Of a stretch of 64,000 nucleotides of DNA, positions 1 to 13,900 are shown one piece after another. Location of the stretch: assembly GCA_021234535.1 (NCBI GenBank), contig CM037829.1, positions 33,975,976 through 34,039,975 on the forward strand, read 5' to 3'. The notes below the pieces were generated by a model. That model saw only the letters and a list, made by a program, of their open reading frames with translations. It had not been told where the DNA came from and did no database searches. This DNA comes from Stichopus chloronotus. Its lineage: Eukaryota; Echinodermata; Holothuroidea; Aspidochirotida; Stichopodidae. The position numbers and the translations under genes were made by a program. The stretch's first letter is position 1. Each line of letters opens with the position of its first letter.

Positions 1-3000
1 CTGCATTTTGTTTTATCACGTCTTGATTTTCTGAAGTGGCTGATGATTTGTCTCTGAATATCTGTAGCTTACCCGAATGTCTTTGCAACATTTTGTCAGA
101 ACGCTTTACACAAATTTGTTCTTCTGAAGGCTTTGGGGTGTTCTCACTTTTTTTTTTTTTTGAAAACTACCTCTCATCACAGTGATGTGCAATACAACAA
201 GTATTAACACAAACCTCCATGAGGCGTGATTCTTTAGTGATGCAGTGCAGCATGGTTTGTTTCGGTCATATTTTGTCCATCGAATGTTCCATTGCTTTTA
301 CTCTGCGTCTTGTAATGAACAATATAGTTTGTCTCGGAAAAGGTTGGACATCTTCATCGAAATTGATTGTAAATTATTTAAAAATGTTTTATAGATTTTT
401 TTTTTTTAGTCTCTCCTTCATTTCCTTGGGTGTCCTTCTGAACTAGCATCCAAAGTGCTATTGAGCACAAAAAAGGGAAATAATTTATTTCCGTTCTGCC
501 TCTTCTGTTCTCTTATTTTTTTTTTATTTTGGTAATTTCTTCTCATCACTCCCCCCTCCTCCCTCCGTCTCTTGTGTTTGTCAGATGTTGTTACCTAAAT
601 ATCCCTGGCTCTACAAACCTTTTAATTTCCTCTCCGATGGTTGCAAATGTAATATATTCATCTCAGTGTTTTTGACCGTCTCTCCTCCTCCTCCTCCTCT
701 CATTTACTTTCTGAGCGTCATCGTCATCAGTATTATTATTACTGTTATTATTGATATGAATGATTGTCCTCCCAGTAGTATCTGACTCTTTCTTTCACCA
801 ACTAAAGACTCACCTTTTACAGTTCATGACATTCTGACTGATGTAGGTTGCCTATACTTTTATGGTACTGTATTAGGTTGTTATCTCATCGAGATGCTTT
901 ATTGTTCTTTTTCATCCTTTTTTTTTACCGCCTCAGATATTTATGCTCTGAGTATTAATAGTGGGGGGTTAAGCATGTATTGTGAGAGACACTTCTCCCC
1001 TCAGGGGAAGATGTCATTCACTTCCGTGTCTCATTTTTATTTCTTTCTTTTTATTTTTTTTCTGTTTTGCCGTATGTGCTATGCTTTTCTTTCTCATGAT
1101 ATCGGTCCTTTATCTTTAAGGGTTTTATCCAGGTAATGGCAATTTTGAGATGACAGTTGCCAGGTTATGAAAAGTTGGTGACATTTTGCCCTACGAGACG
1201 AAAGGAAAAAGTCATTCAGATACACTGAGTAGTGAGTAGTTTTATGTAATTAAAGAGTCAGCCTTATTTCAGTGGGAAGGGTTGTCGGATTTTTGCATGC
1301 AGATGTAGTAGCGTGTGCTTCCAGGCAAATGTATGTGTGGGTGTATGTGCAGGTGTATGTACGTGTGAATATACAAACATAAAGTATTCATGCATGGGCA
1401 TATAGATATACATGACATGAGAGTGACCTATTGCAGAACATGCTTGTCTTGGTCAGAGATCCTGGCAGGGACAGCAGGACACATTGCTGCCAACTTTTTC
1501 AGTTGCAGGGACATGATATTTTGTGTCCCCACCAATTCATCTGGACCAAACGCTGCTTTTCAAAGTCCCCTGAGGTTCACCGGAAAATTGCTTGTATGTT
1601 ATGTATGAACCCATGGCCATGCTCTGATTAGATATTATCACGGAACAGAAATGCATCCTTACCATTATCCATGGTAGACCTGCACCCATGCCGCGTGTTG
1701 GTCTGTAGTTACATGTGTAAAACGTTTTGCCCCTCAGTTTATCTAATAGAACCTATAGACTACAAGTCAAGGCTTAGCAAGAGTGAAGGAAGCAAAACGT
1801 TTTCCTCGGGCATCATCAATGGACGTTTGATGGAAACAAAAGGTGAAACCTGTCCGCTCTGTTTTCCTAGGATACGCACCAAATCATTCGTATGGTGTCA
1901 TAGTTTTTTGGCTTGTTTTTGTCGTTAGAGGACTCACCCCACGGTGAACTCTGATGTTTTTTCTGCCTGTAAATGGTTGTCCTTTTCTGATAGAAGTAGG
2001 ACCTTTCTATGTCTGGTGTTAGAGACAGGCTGTCAGTTGAAAATGGTGAAGATGTCATCCATCAGTTTAAAGTACAGACTGAAATAGCCTGGAAGGACCA
2101 ATGATAATGACCATGAGAAATTAAAAAAAATGCAATTTGTTACCAACCTTTAATAAATTTCAGTTGCCTTTTAGCAACATGGTTGTGTTTATCTGCAGAC
2201 ATTACCACCCCCCACCAACCAACAAGGGGAAGAGATGCTGTTAGACTGCATGTTATTGTGTTATCTTTAGTGTTTTGACGGATTTCGCTGTAGTTACTCA
2301 CTGAACTTTATACAATGTAGTCCTTCCCCCTCTCCTGCCAACTCTCCTCTTCTTTGGGTAAATGCACTCACAATGCACATTTTTTTTTCATTTTTCCATC
2401 TGGTGAGACATTTGTGATGGGAATTCCACTTTCTCACTGCTTAACCTACCAACCCCTTCCCCCCCCCCCCCCGTGCCATGCAATTATAGTCCACTAACAC
2501 TGATACATTGTTGTACTGCACAAGTTACTATGTCATGAATACTATTTAGCCAACCCCCACCCCCCTTTCTGAGACGGTGTAGCAAGAAAATTTACCCTTG
2601 CTACTGGTGAGATTAGTGAATCAAGATCTTACTAAGAAAAGATGCAGTCCGTACCATCAGGCATTTCTTTTGCTTACCATCTACCGGTCGTTCGTTAATA
2701 AGAGTGAAAACAAAATGGTGGGACATCTGAACAACAAGGTACGAATAAGGAGATTGTCTTTTCATCAAAATAGAAGCTCAAAAATTTTAAATCTTGAATT
2801 GTCCCAATTTGGTCACATCTAGATCTTGTGATGTGGGCAGTTTGCCATCAACAAACATTTTGCGAATCAAATTTATCCCCCAGTCAGAATTGAGAAACAC
2901 TCGTACATGGCATGTGTGCAGATTTTATGAATGGAGGAGTATATGAAAAATGTTATTTTTGTTCCCGTTTTCTTATGGCTTCAATTGTTCTTTTTCCTCT

Positions 3001-5480
3001 CTCTTTTTTTTGGAAAATGTGTAATTGGATTATTATAATGACTTAATCTGAGTGTCTTGAGACAATGATTCCCTCCAATTTGATATTTTATATCACTATG
3101 GTAATAATATTGATATCTAAAATTTAATTTATTTCAATTGAAAGAGACAGAAAATATATATATATCTGAAATTCGACCCTATTCCATGCTTTTATAATTA
3201 TGTAAACACTTGACTTCATGTAGACGTGGCCTGTACATACATTTAATATTACAGATTGTGTATGCAATTCAAGAATTGTTCTGTTTAAACTTATGTGAAT
3301 ATATTTGTCCAGAGAAGTAAAAAAAACAAAATCAGCTGTTTGCTTCCTTATTTATACTTGTTTTGGTAGTTCTTTGAAAGGTTTGCTCCAGGTTCAGTTG
3401 ATTTTTGTTTGACTGTTTCCATTGTTTGTTTATTTATTTGTTTTGTTTGTTTATGATATTGTCATGGAGAATGAATTGCCAGTGACATTATATGACAAAC
3501 TGTGCTTGCCTGCAATTCTGTGACATTTCATGAAATTTGAAGAATGCTCTCCCAAGTTGTGAGAAAGAAGTAATGACTGCGACAGAATATAAATAGGATA
3601 TCTCAGTGTCTATCAACCCAAACACGTTCGTGTGAATAGAACGTACGGTAATTGCTTTCATGAAGGAGGATGCAGCCGGTCGGCGTTCTTGATTAGTTTT
3701 AGTTAAGGGTTAGGTTCGTGCGAATAGCAAAGACTATTACGCCTGTTTCTCCTTTTCTTCCTTTTTTTTTTTCGTTGGAATAGCTTCAACCGTAGGAAAT
3801 ATTCTTGCCGTGGTCACCTCGACAGCGCAGCTACCAGCATTGAGTTTCGTATATTTTGCTCCAGAAGTTGCTTCTATACTCTTAGGCAGCAGCACTCTCC
3901 AACAATACCTGAGATTGCATCCTTCTTGCACTAATCGTTGTATTTGTTCTTTTTCACCGATTGTTTGCCCGGTAAATGTGACAGTTACACGAACACATGT
4001 GATGTGACGTAAAAGTCACTCATCACCCCAAAGCTACATTTTTCGCTATAGGGGTAAGCAAAATTCTCAATTGGTTACACTCTTTGACAGCAAATTCGAA
4101 AAATGGAGAGTAGCTCTTATTATACATCATTCACATGGACCCAGTGTTTTGATTACGCATGTGGAACAGTTACAGAGGCTATGGGAGGGGCTAGAATTAA
4201 GTGGGTTCAACAATTGAACATGTTTGGGGCAATAAATCTCTGCCTTAAGAAGTACAAAAAAAACTACCCTTTTTGGTTTGCTTGTGACAAATTGGTAATT
4301 TTTTGGTGTGACATTTGTGACGCCATCTAAGACCATTCCATTTTCTGTTGTCACTTGATGACGTCAGTGAACTCTGCGGCTGCTGAAATTCAATCCTTTT
4401 CAATATCTCAACTTGTTTAACTTTTTCGAGCAAAGTTAGTAAAGTTGTCTCATATTTACAAAATTTCTCTTCTGTTCACGTTTTCTTTTTATTCCCCCCC
4501 CCCCTCCCTCCCGGCGCCCCCAACAATGCTGAATAGTGGAGCGTCTTCCTTCCCATGCCGCTTCTTTCTATCATGGCCAGTTCCCCTCTTCTATCCGCGG
4601 TAACCTCTGCTTGCGTTTCGCATCGCTTCCAACTAAACTACACATGATTTGGCGAGAGACGTATTTGAACAGTGTGCAACCGATACGTAAATTCTTGCCC
4701 AGTCTTGCCCCAATTCCGTACAATTTTCTTCGACTGTCTCTGAATATTCTTCTCATGCTCCTTGGAGATATTTATTCTCCTCTTCACCATAATTCTCGTT
4801 TCGTTTATGTTTTAAGTCGACCTAATTTTAGCTTCGGGCGTTCTACCCCCACCCCCTCCACCTCTCTATCTCTCTTCTCTTATTTATTACATTTTGTTTT
4901 TTTAAAAAGCAAAAAGAAACATCCGTGACGAAATAGTGCTCGAAAATTCCCTTTACAACCTACTTGGAGTGTCAGAAGATAGCCTAAATTGTATTAGCCA
5001 CGTACCTGGATACTGTACTAGATGCGTTGATAATCCCTTCTATGCTTGCAGCTGTCATTCATTATTAAACACAATTTCTCGCGGACCCAGTCAATCACTT
5101 TACGTCACGCACCAGATGAACTAAAATCAAATCTCCAATTTTACCACATTTAAGGTATTCCAGCCGGTACCACCCTGTAGGACGGAATTGATATATGCAC
5201 GGCCAGTCCTTGCCCGCTCTTTTGACGCCTGTCATTGTGAAATGTTGTGCAGCGATTCTTTCACCACAGTTACATTGCAACAGTTGGGTCGATACTGCAT
5301 ATAACAAACGTGTATGTTACTTCTGGATCATCCATGATGGAGTAAAGCTAGGAGCTTAATAATCTAAATATCTTAATAATATGGGGGATGACTTATTTTA
5401 TTTCATAAGGCTCATGAAGGGAGGGCCGTGCAGTCACACGTACTCGTTGGCCCAATGTCTTTGTTGTCGTGAATAACGTG
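1..5480. other. Non-coding stretch, T/C-rich, no gene recognised
   Basis: The open frames are all short and unrecognisable. Visible content is poly-T runs (about 149-162, 397-406, 2382-2389), a C14 run at 2459-2472, a second C-rich run near 4494-4503, a consensus CRE octamer at 4359-4366, and a near-duplicate of GTTCGTG(T/C)GAATAG at about 3626 and 3716. An AATAAA lies near 2151, but nothing ties it to a transcript. The start of the window could be the 3' UTR of a gene lying to the left; this is speculation. Confidence 0.4.
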
Positions 5481-5483
5481 ACA

Positions 5484-5960
5484 ATGGTGATGATGATGAT
5501 GATGATGGTGATGGTGATGATGATTATTATGATGATGATGACGATGACGATGATGATGATGATAACCACAACGATGATGATCTTGTAGTTGTAGTGATAT
5601 TGATGCTGAGGATATTGGACGATGAGTACGATGTTGATGATATTAATGCTATTGTTGGAGGTGGTAACACACGAATGTGATCTTGAAGAGGGTATTGATG
5701 ATATTAATTCTAACGATGATGATATTTTGCTTGGGATGAAAATGGTGACTATGATGTTGAACTAAGGGTGATATTATGACGAAGAAGGCTAAGGTGATGT
5801 TAATGAAATCAATGACATTGATGTTGGTTTTGATGAAATGGTGATAATATTGATTTTGGAAGTGATATTGGATAATGATAACGAAGATGATGTTTATGAC
5901 GTTGATGACAAATACCGATAGTGGGGATTATAGTGATGATACCAAAGACTAATGACGACA
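5484..5960 (+). repeat. GAT/GATG trinucleotide array decaying into cryptic GAT-rich DNA
   Basis: A core of GATGATGAT with GGT, GAC and ATT interruptions runs from about 5484 to 5580. It continues as degenerate GATGATATT/GATGTTGAT sequence to about 5960, with almost every short segment a one- or two-base variant of GAT. No long frame runs through it, so it is read as an old, decaying microsatellite and not as an Asp-rich coding sequence. Confidence 0.8.
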
Positions 5961-6785
5961 TGAAAATGACGGTTAAAATGACCCACTACAGATCATCAGA
6001 GAGATACATATGCTTAATCTCTAGTATCTATTCCTCTTTAACTTCTGCATTACCGTCTGAGGACGACTGAAGCATCCTTTTTTTTATATTTATCCACATG
6101 TGGCGTTTCTATCATTCTTGCCATCCGCTCCACCCCTCCCCCCCCTCCTCCTCCACTCTCATACCTCTCTACGAAAGAGAAAAAACAAGACGAGAAATGG
6201 TATATATTTCCTCGAGGTGTTACAGACGCAGTACTTGATTGAGATACAAATGAATGGAATTGATCGAATTTCTGCCAAATTAGTGACAATATTCTGTCCT
6301 CACGTGACAAATGTACTTTGACGTCACAAATAAATTGGTTACTCGATGTTATCTGTGAGGCTCTCAAGGGCACCGACGAAGTTGTCACCGATCGGAAAGC
6401 AAGACCTGTTTTTTGTGGATGAATAATTGACGAAGGGAATTTATTATTGACCAGGAAGATCTTATATTATTCACATACAAAATGGTAAAATTTAAGAGAA
6501 AAAAATGGTTAAATTTTAGTCGCATCGATTCTAGCTATATATGGTTGCTATTATTCGGCGTGTATGAGTGTAACAAAAGCTCAAACTGTGGAGAGTAGTA
6601 AAATACTTGAGAATAATTATGTTTAACTGAGGAGAATGAACGAGAGCTACCTGTCAGGCGGGCTGTGAGTGGTGATTGAAATGGTCGCAGCTAAAAGGGA
6701 ATTATACCTCGGATGCAAGATTTTTACAGTTAAACAGCCTGGTGATATGTAAAGTTTATTGCAAGTCCTTAGCACGATAAGTCGG
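5961..6785. other. Non-coding stretch, nothing recognised
   Basis: AT-rich unique sequence. The only short motif of note is a consensus CRE octamer at 6319-6326. Open frames in both directions across 6050-6388 mirror a C/G-rich stretch and carry no domain. Confidence 0.4.
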
Positions 6786-6976
6786 AAACAGGTTTATCAA
6801 TCGAAAACCGGTGGTAATTGATGAACAGGGTTTTCCGATAAACTCGGTTTATCAACAGAAAAACACGTTTTTTTTAAACTTAGTTTTTCGATATAGTCTG
6901 TTTATCGAGAGAACAAGCTGTTCTTGCTTTTGCGATAAACCTGTGTTTCGGTGGAAAAACCGAGTTTACCAATAGG
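6786..6976. repeat. Cluster of GTTTATCGA / TCGATAAAC inverted and direct motifs
   Basis: About 190 bases are built almost entirely from variants of two complementary phrases: GGTTTATC(A)A followed by GAAAAAC, and GTTTTTCGATAAAC. Occurrences include 6791-6808, 6829-6866, 6880-6910 and 6926-6970. Because the phrases are reverse complements of each other, the cluster can fold in several alternative hairpins. No family name is recognised; it may be a small foldback element or a decayed palindromic tandem repeat. Confidence 0.6.
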
Positions 6977-7049
6977 CCTAATAAAAAAAAACTTGTTATT
7001 CTAATTATTGCCCATTAAGCTTGCATCAGAGTTAACAACACCATAAATA

Positions 7050-7125
7050 AACTGCGAGGGACTCGAACCATCGTTGAAAAACCTCTTCTGGAGCGCGGCA
7101 CAGTACCTCGGTGCAAAAGAAGAGA
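7050..7125 (-). repeat. Degenerate tRNA-derived sequence (SINE head or tRNA fossil)
   Basis: On the minus strand, 7059-7069 reads GGTTCGAGTCC, a perfect Pol III B-box. About 35-45 bases upstream, TGCACCGAGGTACTGTGCC is a poor A-box region with GCGCTC behind it, giving the layout of a tRNA-derived promoter. The acceptor and D arms do not fold convincingly, so this is not called as a working tRNA. A SINE head is the likeliest source. Confidence is limited because only the B-box is strong. Confidence 0.35.
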
Positions 7126-7807
7126 GTTGGGAAAGAATTAAATTTTGAACCCATTACCACAGACCAAGCATAAAGCGCAATGAAGAGATTAAACTTTTTT
7201 TTTTATTTGTGTATTAACCCAGTCAGATTTCGCCATTCATTCAAATATTGTAACAGACACATTGTTTTATGGACTTTGATTGTGTTTTAATTCAAGTTTG
7301 CTTCACTTATTTGTCGAAGTCAATCTCCGCTTTGGAAATGTCAATATTTTCCTCTGAATATAACTTTACTTAGGAATATCATTAGGAATAACTATTGCCT
7401 TTGTTTTCGTGGGAGTGGAGGGGGTGGGGGATTACAAATCCTCGGAATACATCGGCATAGTCCTGTGAAGGGCGGTACCGGTTTACTACAATTTAGTACA
7501 TCGATTAATCGTATTTATCAATTGATTAAGACGTTATTACATTAAGACATCATTGTAAGACATTATTTGATAAAATAAATGCAAATGTATGTTACAAGTA
7601 CCAAACATTCAGTATATTTCAAAATGTGGACCTATTATGTAACACATCTCTCCTGCGTGTCTGTCTGCCTGTCTGTCTATCTGTCCTGTCTATCCACCCA
7701 TCTCCACCAACCCCTGTCTACTTCTCTCAAACACACATACACATGCACATCTGTTGCGGCATATATTTGGAAGTTAATCAGAGTTAATATGCAGAGTTGT
7801 TATGTAA

Positions 7808-7950
7808 ACATATTTGTCGCCAATGCAGTCAATTTCATTCGGTGATTTTTTTTTTTGAGTATATATTGTCGCTGGCGACAATATTTGCCAATGGGAGACA
7901 GTATCGTTTATAATCCGCGTATATATTGTCTCCGGCGACTGCATTGGCAT
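7808..7950. repeat. Nested hairpin cluster built on TGTCGCC / GGCGACA
   Basis: The segment 7863-7884 is a perfect 10-bp-arm hairpin (ATATTGTCGC, loop TG, GCGACAATAT). The phrase GTATATATTGTC recurs at about 7859 and 7919. The 12-mer GCCAATGCAGTC (7819-7830) is repeated inverted at 7937-7948. The pattern suggests the ends and core of a small foldback element, but no target-site duplication was identified. Confidence 0.55.
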
Positions 7951-10900
7951 GTCGTTAGTGTATATGCCTCCCAGGGTCTATGAACTCACCCAGAAAATGT
8001 ACCAAGAACTGGGTGGCTTCGACAACAGTCGTAGATCATTGCCGAGAAAACTTTTGAATCCCTCACCATGTAAATTACGATATACTGAGGATTAACAAAC
8101 GCTAGGCACTCCCAAGCTCCGTCAACACGTTGAGTTTACGTTTTTAGTGTGTCCTGCCACTCACTCACCGTATATATTGTTACCATATGACATTGCGGAG
8201 AAGAGAGCTACGTATTTTGTTTTTTCGCGATTTGAGTTTGCTTACGTGATTTTAATTTGATTTCATATATTCTTGTAAAGGAGGGGGGGGGGGGGGCTGG
8301 AATGTAACATATTTTAGGTAGTGCTGTAGAAGGGCTAGATTGTTTTCTACGTATACACGATGCAAAACTCAATCAATCATGTGCACCCATTGGCTACAGG
8401 CAGTGCGTCTTCATTACAGAACAATAAATGCATTATGACGCATTATCATGCATTATAAGCAACATAATCAATTCCATTGATATGATTTGTCTTCATGTAT
8501 TTGGTGTATTTCAAGGATACATAAAATCACCACGTGCGGTAATAATATAACGTTAATGTCAGTTCGGGGCCTCCTTAGATCGCTTGTGCTCATCGAAATT
8601 TGAAGCGGCACGGCTTTTATATTTGTTTATTAAATGATCATTGATTTACTGAAGTATTGTCATCAGTAAAGTGACTGTCTTTTACACACCGGAAGTAAGT
8701 CTTCCTCTTTACTTCCGTCGACTGCTCGTACTTTAGTCATTCACCGTTCAGTTGTTGAACTCTTCTACTAGTAAAATGAATATGACCTGCATTTTGTTTA
8801 CATGACGTCAAAGGGAATAAGCAGTCTCCCCAGGTTTATTCTGAAGTATCAGCTGAATACAAATCTCCTCTTTCATGCTTTAACAAATATCTTCTCATGG
8901 TATTTTATTAAAGTATTGTGTGTTCAAAAAGTAAACAAATAACTTGCATGAATTTAGGAATCCCGTCACCGAGGCATTATCAAGCCATACTCTGGATTAG
9001 GATAGACGACTGTACTAATACGACGTGGGGTGACTGCATTTTCCCGCCAATACGACGAGCGCTCATGTGGCGCTAATGCGCATGTCAAAGTTCACTCCAT
9101 CAGGCTGAGAGTGGAAATGAAACTAGGTTGAACTATTACGTTTGTTTTGCAGGAAGAAAATGAATTTGTAAAACCAATATATATTGACATAAAAATTAAG
9201 TCAGGAGGGTAGAATTCCTTTTCAAGAAATAACATTCTCACGGATATAATTTCACTTAACTTGTTGCATCAGAATAATTGTATTTATCCAATCGTTTAAA
9301 AAAAAATTCAAATATGCATCTTCCACACTACTCATCTAAGGCAAAATTCTCTGAAGAGATAAGGGTATTGCTGATGTAAATGGTTTAGCGATTATTAAAA
9401 TGATTTTATTTGTATACGATGCTAATGCATTTTGCAGGCAGAATTTCCCTTTAATTAATGCTCACTGATCGAGAGTTACTATGTTAGGACCCTTCATGTT
9501 TAGTTAATTTAATGGTAATTAATTAATTCTGAATGATGAAAACTGTACCGAGCCATCGAGTCCTTAAGCTAAAATGTTCATTTTCGTTGTTTTTTACCTT
9601 CCAGTGAAGCAGACGAACATGTTATACAGTTTATATAAATCATATTTTAGTATGATAACTTTTCTTTTGGGATAGCCTTGGTTAGCCACTTACACATGCA
9701 TTCTCACAATGCCACATGTGATAAAATGGCTTCAACATATCAACTGAACTTCAGAGTGTAACAAATCGTGACAAATAAATACCTATGATCTTATATCACT
9801 TACGGTCTTCCTTTGGCCTTCTGATATATAGTCACTTTAAAACGAGTACCCGTGAAATAAAAGCATTAGGCTTTCCTCTCATCAGAACCGAAACATTTCA
9901 CCCTACAGAAAGGATAATCCAACGAACATGAGAGACTCGTTCAACATGAAAAAAATCTTACTGTAAGAGGGAGTTTATGATGTCATAACACACTACCCAA
10001 AATACAGAATCCAAGTTAGTCTTCTCTATTTCGTTCCATAATGCAATAAAAATAAATAATAAAACTGATAACAAACTCCAGCTCATCGAAAGAGTAAATA
10101 CATCGGTTACTTCTCAAGACAGGACTCTTTCTCTCCTTTTGAGAGTAGAGTGTTTCATAAACAGACGGCATAGATCTTTTAGAGTAAAAGTGCGATGCCT
10201 CACAAAAAAAGGGGAAGAAAAAAAAATACAAGTGTGAAGAATACTTAAAAGCAAAATAAAAGGTATCGCAACAACAGAACCATTTTCCTTCTTAATGATG
10301 TTCACTTATTGTGAAGTACGGTATCTTAGGACACCTCAGTAATGAAGTATATTTCTCAAAAAAAAGGAAGGAAGGAAATAAATAAATAAATTAAAAAAAA
10401 AAACATCCGAGGTTCAATATCAATTCCCTCAAGCGATTCTTTCTTATTCGTATTTTAATGCCCTCGTAAAACTTGCGTAAGTTAGGCTTCTGATAAAGCT
10501 ACACGAGGGACGATTCGATGCCGATTCTTCCCGTGATAATCTACGTGAAGGTTTGGTTTCTGATCAATCTTCTTCACTTTCCAATAAGACTTGTTTCTTT
10601 ACTTAAGATACGGTAAACTCACTGATGTAGGTGATTTAAAAGGAAGGGTGGGGGAGGGGAAAGATCCTTGACATCAAAATTTTACAGGATATGCTCGGTG
10701 TATTCCGAAAAGAAATTTATCTACTTATATGTGATAGGGATTAAGGCACTTATTACCAGAGACTGGGGTACAAGTGGGGGTGGTGGTGGGTCTTAAGGGA
10801 CCGCAAAGGCGAAAGAGTTGCTCAAAGGATGCATGAAAGAGTAGTTTTATCTCTTTAAGGGGGCTGATTTCTCTCTTTTTTTGGGGGGGGGGGAGTTGGA

Positions 10901-13900
10901 GGTTTAAAGGTGTGCAATCTGTATCTCAACTTAGATAACTCACAATCCTGTTTCCATTCGTCACGTATACAACCAATTTCTGATCACTTTGGAAGTGCAA
11001 CTACCTGAGAATGCTTCTCAAAGTATTTGAAGTGAGATACATTACGCGTTCGATTCCATTAACTTTCGCGACAACTTCCTCCAGACTGTGTGCACAGTTG
11101 CTCAGGTATCACGTGACCAGAGAGTGTAAAACGTTAGATAAAATCCGTTTGAAGTTAGTACAAGGATACGAGATCAGAAGAGTTGGGGGGATACATTAAT
11201 TCTTTGGCTTTAAGATAATCGAACGAGCCTCATGGTGCCTCATTCCAGCACCTGTCCAGTGTGGATCAGATAACAACAAATGAGGTTTCTTGTCCTCAGC
11301 CCTCAAAAATTGTTAGAAAGAAATCTAGGTCACGGTTCTGACGAATGAGGTATTCTTTTTTCCTATTTAGACTAGCGACCTAAATGGAAGTTGACGTAGC
11401 GGCATACCTCTGCAATGAATGTCATCGACTTAACCACGTGCTAACGAACTCAAGATACTTTTTAAGTGAGATACCTCAGTAGCCACTACTGTACATAAGC
11501 GAAAAAAGCTCAATTCTACTTCGTATGTATAATTATCGTCACGTCACGTAATAATGTAAAACACCAGTGTCGATTTGTCTTCACTTTTCGTGAAGGGAAC
11601 ATGCACCGTGTAATACTGGTGGAGGGGGTATACCTGGAATGGGCCAATGAGGATCCGTTAAGCCACGCCACAACACCTGTAACGTAAAGGCCGCACGACA
11701 CCTCGAGATGCAGAATCCTGGTATAGCCTTCTTTTGAAAGGGACTCATTCAGTTGTTTTGTGAAATTCACCGCATTTCCCCCAACTTGTCAAATTTCCTT
11801 CACATAGGTAATGGTCAAACTAAGAGACTCCCACGATTCACATAAACATGAATATTAATAAGGGAATAATAAACTATTCAAGTTAGTTTTTGAAAGATAT
11901 ATATATATATATTTTTCTTTCGTGTTATTAAGAATTTCATACGCACACGGCCGGTATACGCCAGAGTAAAAATTCAAACGTTTTGACAGTTTTCACAACC
12001 CCCAGTGGATGTGAAACTTGACTTTTTTATGCTAATGTTAAGCATCCCAATGTGGCTGCACTCTATCTAGATTCTCCGTAAACTTATCGAATATTAACTC
12101 GATTTGACCCTTTGAGCCATAGCCGTGTATACTGAATACCGAGTTTAAGAATAACGTAATGCAAGGTACGTGAAGTATTCAAAGTTTGGTAAAGTCAAAG
12201 CGAAGAGGCCAAGGAGGAGAGGGTGTGGTTCGGGCAAACCCGTATCCCGGGGATTCAGGGGGGTTCGGACGAACCCACCTGCAAGATCTGGAGTTTCGCT
12301 CAGCCCACGATAGTAGGCCTACGTTAACAACATGTACAATGAGTTTTAGTTTGTTGGTCATAATTGTCGAGTTAAATGTTCCGCTTGTTTTAAAATCGCC
12401 CCCCCCCCCCCCGCTGAAAAAGCTACATACGGGCCTGGTCGGGGTGACGCATAACACACATTCATGTCGGATTTTCCTTATCTTTTTATATTAAGAAGGT
12501 TTCACTATACACTGCAGAACAGAATATTTTCGAATCTTGTGGTGAATTTAAAATGAACGATTTGAAATTTTGGTGCAAAGTATCGACCGTTTATCACTTA
12601 GCATTAGCCCCAAAATCTGAGACTGTATCATTTAAATTTGCTCTTTTTCTTCCCTTGTACATTCTATCCGTCATAATCAGCCTCTGCTCTGTTTTTCTCG
12701 CATTTCTCTTTTTCTTGTTTAACCATGATGTATTCTCTCGAATAACAAACATGGTCTAGTTTTTCTCTTTTTTTTTCTATCTCTCTCCCTCCCTAAATTT
12801 GTACCCCGAGACATAATCAACGGTGGTAGCTCCGTTTATTACGTTAAAGACACATTATCTTCGTAGTTCATTTGTACAAGAAAAAATAGGAAGCTGCACA
12901 AACCTACAGTCCTCTCATCAAAAACGAATCTAGTTTATTCTTATCACGAATGTTAAGACAAATAATATGATTCTTGTTCCGTATCCGTCGAGCAATTTGT
13001 CCAATTTAAGATAGATTTACTTTCGTATGTGTTCCTAAGCGTTTGACAAGCACCAGTTTTAGGTCACTAATAGTAAAGGAAATAGAACTTGTGACATGAT
13101 TTCCATGAGAAAACTGGGGAAGAAAAGGAGTAGCAAAAATATAAAGAAGACTACTAGAATCTACTAGAGATGACAAAAAAATGGCTTACCTTTCGAAATT
13201 AACCTCGACAAAATTAGGTTAAAAATGTCAGACTGGCAGAAATAAACAAGTATCATTCACTGAGCTGCAAAGAAGTGAGACATTTTCCCTTTTTTTTTTT
13301 TTCATGTTCTCTCATCTTGTTTTTTCTCTCTCTCCGCCATCTCTCTCTGTCTCTCTTCTTTTTTTCACTTACTTTTTGTTTTATTTGCCAAAAAAGTGTA
13401 CATTCTGCATCAGAAACGGTGACAACAATGACGAAAGTCTGGAAAAATTGAATTAACCTACATTAATGGACAGAAGACAAACACTTCAAAGTACCGAGTC
13501 CAATGAAAACACATCCGACCATACTCAAACACATCTTTTTTTTCACTTTTCGGATGAATGAAGAGTGAGCATCTAAATTACTATATTCCTCCATGAGTCT
13601 GGGATAGGTGATAAAGTACAAAGCCAGGATCCGGATGTGAAGGGTGGTAAATAGGGGGGGGGGCAGTGAATAGGGGGTGAGATGTGTTCTCTCAAGAAAG
13701 GAATCTGATGTAACATTGTGTGGAAGTAACATTGTGTGAAGCGAAATGTGTTACGCTTGCAGAAATTTTTTATTTTTCTGTGTATTATAGCCTTCAAATG
13801 CTATGTCTAGGACGCTTCAGGAACACCATCGACAATGGTGGGGGGGGGGGGTGGGAGAGGGGTGGGGGAGAATTGCTAGAGTGTATCCCTTTTCCCATTA

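Noticed and set aside
2151..2156. AATAAA polyadenylation signal
   Set aside because: The hexamer is frequent by chance in AT-rich DNA and no gene is recognised upstream of it in the window.
4536..4928. 130-codon frame on the plus strand
   Set aside because: It starts with GTG, lies in C/T-rich DNA that favours open frames, and has no recognisable domain.
5484..5960. Acidic (Asp-rich) protein coding region
   Set aside because: GAT codons could encode Asp, but stops interrupt every frame, so it is a decaying microsatellite.
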